Assembly: GCA_007121375.1 (NCBI GenBank)
Contig: SKLX01000054.1
Coordinates: 1 to 6,876, forward strand
Source of the DNA: Bacillota bacterium
GTDB taxonomy: Bacteria > Bacillota > Dethiobacteria > SKNC01
DNA length: 6,876 nucleotides
Reading direction: 5' to 3'
The notes under the pieces were generated by a model. It did not search any database, had not been told where the DNA came from, and worked only from the letters and a program-made list of their open reading frames with translations. The translations under genes and the position numbers were made by a program. Shown piece after piece: positions 5,888 through 6,876 of this stretch. How positions within the stretch are numbered: the stretch's first letter is position 1; the number at the start of each line of letters is the position of its first letter.

Positions 5888-5987
5888 CATAAATAGATAC
5901 CTATGAGGAATTGAAACCAGTAAATGGAGGGACAAGAGAGGCAAATTATTATGTAGAGTTTTTAACTGGTACAAGGAAGATTTTCGT
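5888..5987 (+). CRISPR. Possible relic of a CRISPR repeat-spacer-repeat unit
   Basis: Positions 5898-5917 match the last 20 bases of the 30-nt type I-B repeat known from Clostridium thermocellum and relatives, including CTATGAGGAATTGAAAC and the full ATTGAAAC 8-nt crRNA handle. The 5' ten bases (5888-5897) are diverged. Forty nt later, a normal spacer length, GTTTTTAACTGGTAC (5958-5972) resembles the 5' part of the same repeat (GTTTTTATCGTACC), followed by a diverged 3' half. Together they look like one decayed spacer between two half-degraded repeats. There is no cas gene or third repeat here. The first half-repeat match is strong; the second could be chance. Confidence 0.4.
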
Positions 5988-6216
5988 TCACTTTTACTGT
6001 TAGACTCTTTCGTTTCCTTGTGGTATGGTGGCATTATTGGTAACCTTTTGTTTTGGCTACAACGGGCTGGGAACCGCCACTTAAATTTCCACGTCTATTG
6101 GGACATCCTCAAAAAAAGCACACTCTTGCTTGCCTCATTTCGTTTTCTATGTTCTAGCCACTTTCCAGTTCCCGGAAGTAAACAAAAAATGAGTTATATC
6201 GAGAGGAGTTTTCTGA

Positions 6217-6876
6217 ATGAAACAAAAAATGATTGTGATGGTTGTGTTGGTTATCCTGGTAACATACTTAACGGGTGGGCTTGCATTAGCATCTGTCGAA
6301 AATGAAACTTCATCCAACCTCCCAAACGAGCCACAATCCACAGTTTCTACAGACAACTTTATCATTGATAACTTGATGGAAGCCATAGCCGAATTAATAG
6401 AAACTATTAGAGCATATTCGGAACAGGTTGAGGAAGCTATCCGAGACATAATATCCAGGGAAGAGGTGGAGCCGGAACCCGTTGAAGAACCGGCGCCTTT
6501 GCCGGAGGATGAAGTTCCTGCCACAGGGATAGTTGAAGGCCGACTTGTTGATGATGAAAATAATTCGTTGTCCAGAATGCGGGTTATCATGGGTGCCAGG
6601 GAAACCATAACGGATCGAAACGGATTTTTCTTTTTCGAAGACGTGGATTTTGGCAGCCATGAACTTTATTTATCAGATCCAAACCTTCAAGAAGAAATTT
6701 TTTTAACAAGTTTTAGTATTGATGAAAATAATCCCAATTACAATGTAAACTTGATTGTTTCACTACCTGACCCTGAAGATGAGGTGGAAGAAGTTGAAGT
6801 TGCTCCGGCTCCGGTCGAGGAGCCTGATGGGGCGCCATTCCTTCTTTTTGGAATCTTCGCTATACTGATAGTTGCA
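6217..6876 (+). CDS. Exported protein with carboxypeptidase-regulatory-like domain (3' end outside window)
   Basis: The frame runs from ATG at 6217 to the last base with no stop, giving 220 residues so far. It begins with a signal peptide (MKQK, then hydrophobic 5-24, probable cleavage after A-L-A near residue 24-26). A predicted helical, possibly coiled segment follows (about 46-82), then an acidic Pro/Glu linker (83-102). A beta-sandwich of the CarboxypepD_reg/CNA-B-like kind spans about 103-182, recognisable from GIVEGRLVDDENN, then the D-R-N-G-F-F-F-F-E-D-V strand pattern at 133-143 (usual form TDxxGxFxFxxV). A second Pro/Glu linker (185-205) leads into a hydrophobic stretch from 207 on (PFLLFGIFAILIVA), probably a membrane anchor. 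The ribosome site AGAGGAG (6202-6208) is 8 nt before ATG. Such proteins usually sit on the cell surface; no enzymatic domain is seen and the precise role is unknown. The domain call is moderate confidence. Confidence 0.8.
   Translation, partial: MKQKMIVMVVLVILVTYLTGGLALASVENETSSNLPNEPQSTVSTDNFIIDNLMEAIAELIETIRAYSEQVEEAIRDIISREEVEPEPVEEPAPLPEDEVPATGIVEGRLVDDENNSLSRMRVIMGARETITDRNGFFFFEDVDFGSHELYLSDPNLQEEIFLTSFSIDENNPNYNVNLIVSLPDPEDEVEEVEVAPAPVEEPDGAPFLLFGIFAILIVA

Larger units (their letters stand above)
5722..6216. other. Gene-free divergent intergenic region
   Basis: This roughly 495-nt stretch between gatC (minus) and the exported-protein gene (plus) contains no reading frame I can recognise. 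It holds the gatCAB promoter and ribosome site at the left end, an imperfect direct repeat (5773-5791 and 5853-5870), a CRISPR-repeat-like segment (5888-5987) and a ribosome site for the right-hand gene (AGAGGAG, 6202-6208). Between about 5990 and 6180 I found no convincing promoter, riboswitch fold or RNA gene. Confidence 0.6.

Noticed and set aside
5990..6180. Riboswitch or structured leader before the exported-protein gene
   Set aside because: Only short pairings (such as GGGAAC with GTTCCC) were found; no known riboswitch core motif is visible.
6018..6305. 95-codon plus-strand frame starting MWYGGIIG
   Set aside because: No family resemblance, no clear ribosome site, and it overlaps the start of the better supported exported-protein gene in another frame.
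6147..6608. 153-codon minus-strand frame, Ser/Thr-rich
   Set aside because: It is antisense to the exported-protein gene; its Ser/Thr richness is the mirror of the acidic Glu/Asp codons on the other strand.

Overview
The window looks like a chromosomal segment of an anaerobic, low-to-moderate GC Firmicute of the Clostridia type. Evidence: strong GGAGG-type ribosome sites, frequent GTG/TTG starts, a two-subunit oxygen-labile (class I) fumarase, an indirect tRNA-amidation operon (gatCAB), an ABC-F protein with a long C-terminal coiled coil, and a solitary sequence matching the 3' part of a repeat known from clostridial type I-B CRISPR arrays. I cannot name the species.

Layout. Positions 1-402 (+) hold the 3' end of an ABC-F ATPase gene. 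Positions 481-912 (+) encode a small SH3b-domain lipoprotein with its own likely promoter, followed by a 12-bp hairpin (949-984). Positions 1076-2487 (+) are the fumarase alpha and beta genes, overlapping by 4 nt. They converge on gatC-gatA-gatB, which run on the minus strand from 5721 down to 2530; the two operons share one 16-bp bidirectional terminator (2484-2517). Positions 5722-6216 hold no convincing gene: they contain the gatCAB promoter, a short direct repeat and the CRISPR-repeat-like fossil. From 6217 to the window end (+) runs an incomplete gene for an exported protein with a carboxypeptidase-regulatory-like beta-sandwich; it has no stop in the window.

The main discovery is in gatA. 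The reading frame is full length (474 aa from the preferred TTG start) and keeps the structural GatA motifs, but the amidase active site is gone. The catalytic Lys is Gly75, the nucleophilic Ser is Ala171, the Gly/Ser loop carrying the cis-Ser contains no serine and is about three residues short, and a glutamine-binding Arg position is Phe351. GatB (kinase/transamidase) and GatC look essentially intact. The simplest reading is a GatCAB complex whose GatA is a pseudo-amidase kept for structure, so the ammonia for Glu-tRNA(Gln)/Asp-tRNA(Asn) amidation would have to come from free ammonium or another enzyme. Alternatively this is a second, repurposed copy beside a normal one elsewhere in the genome. 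Both gatA and gatB also appear to start downstream of their longest-ORF starts, at codons with well-spaced ribosome sites.
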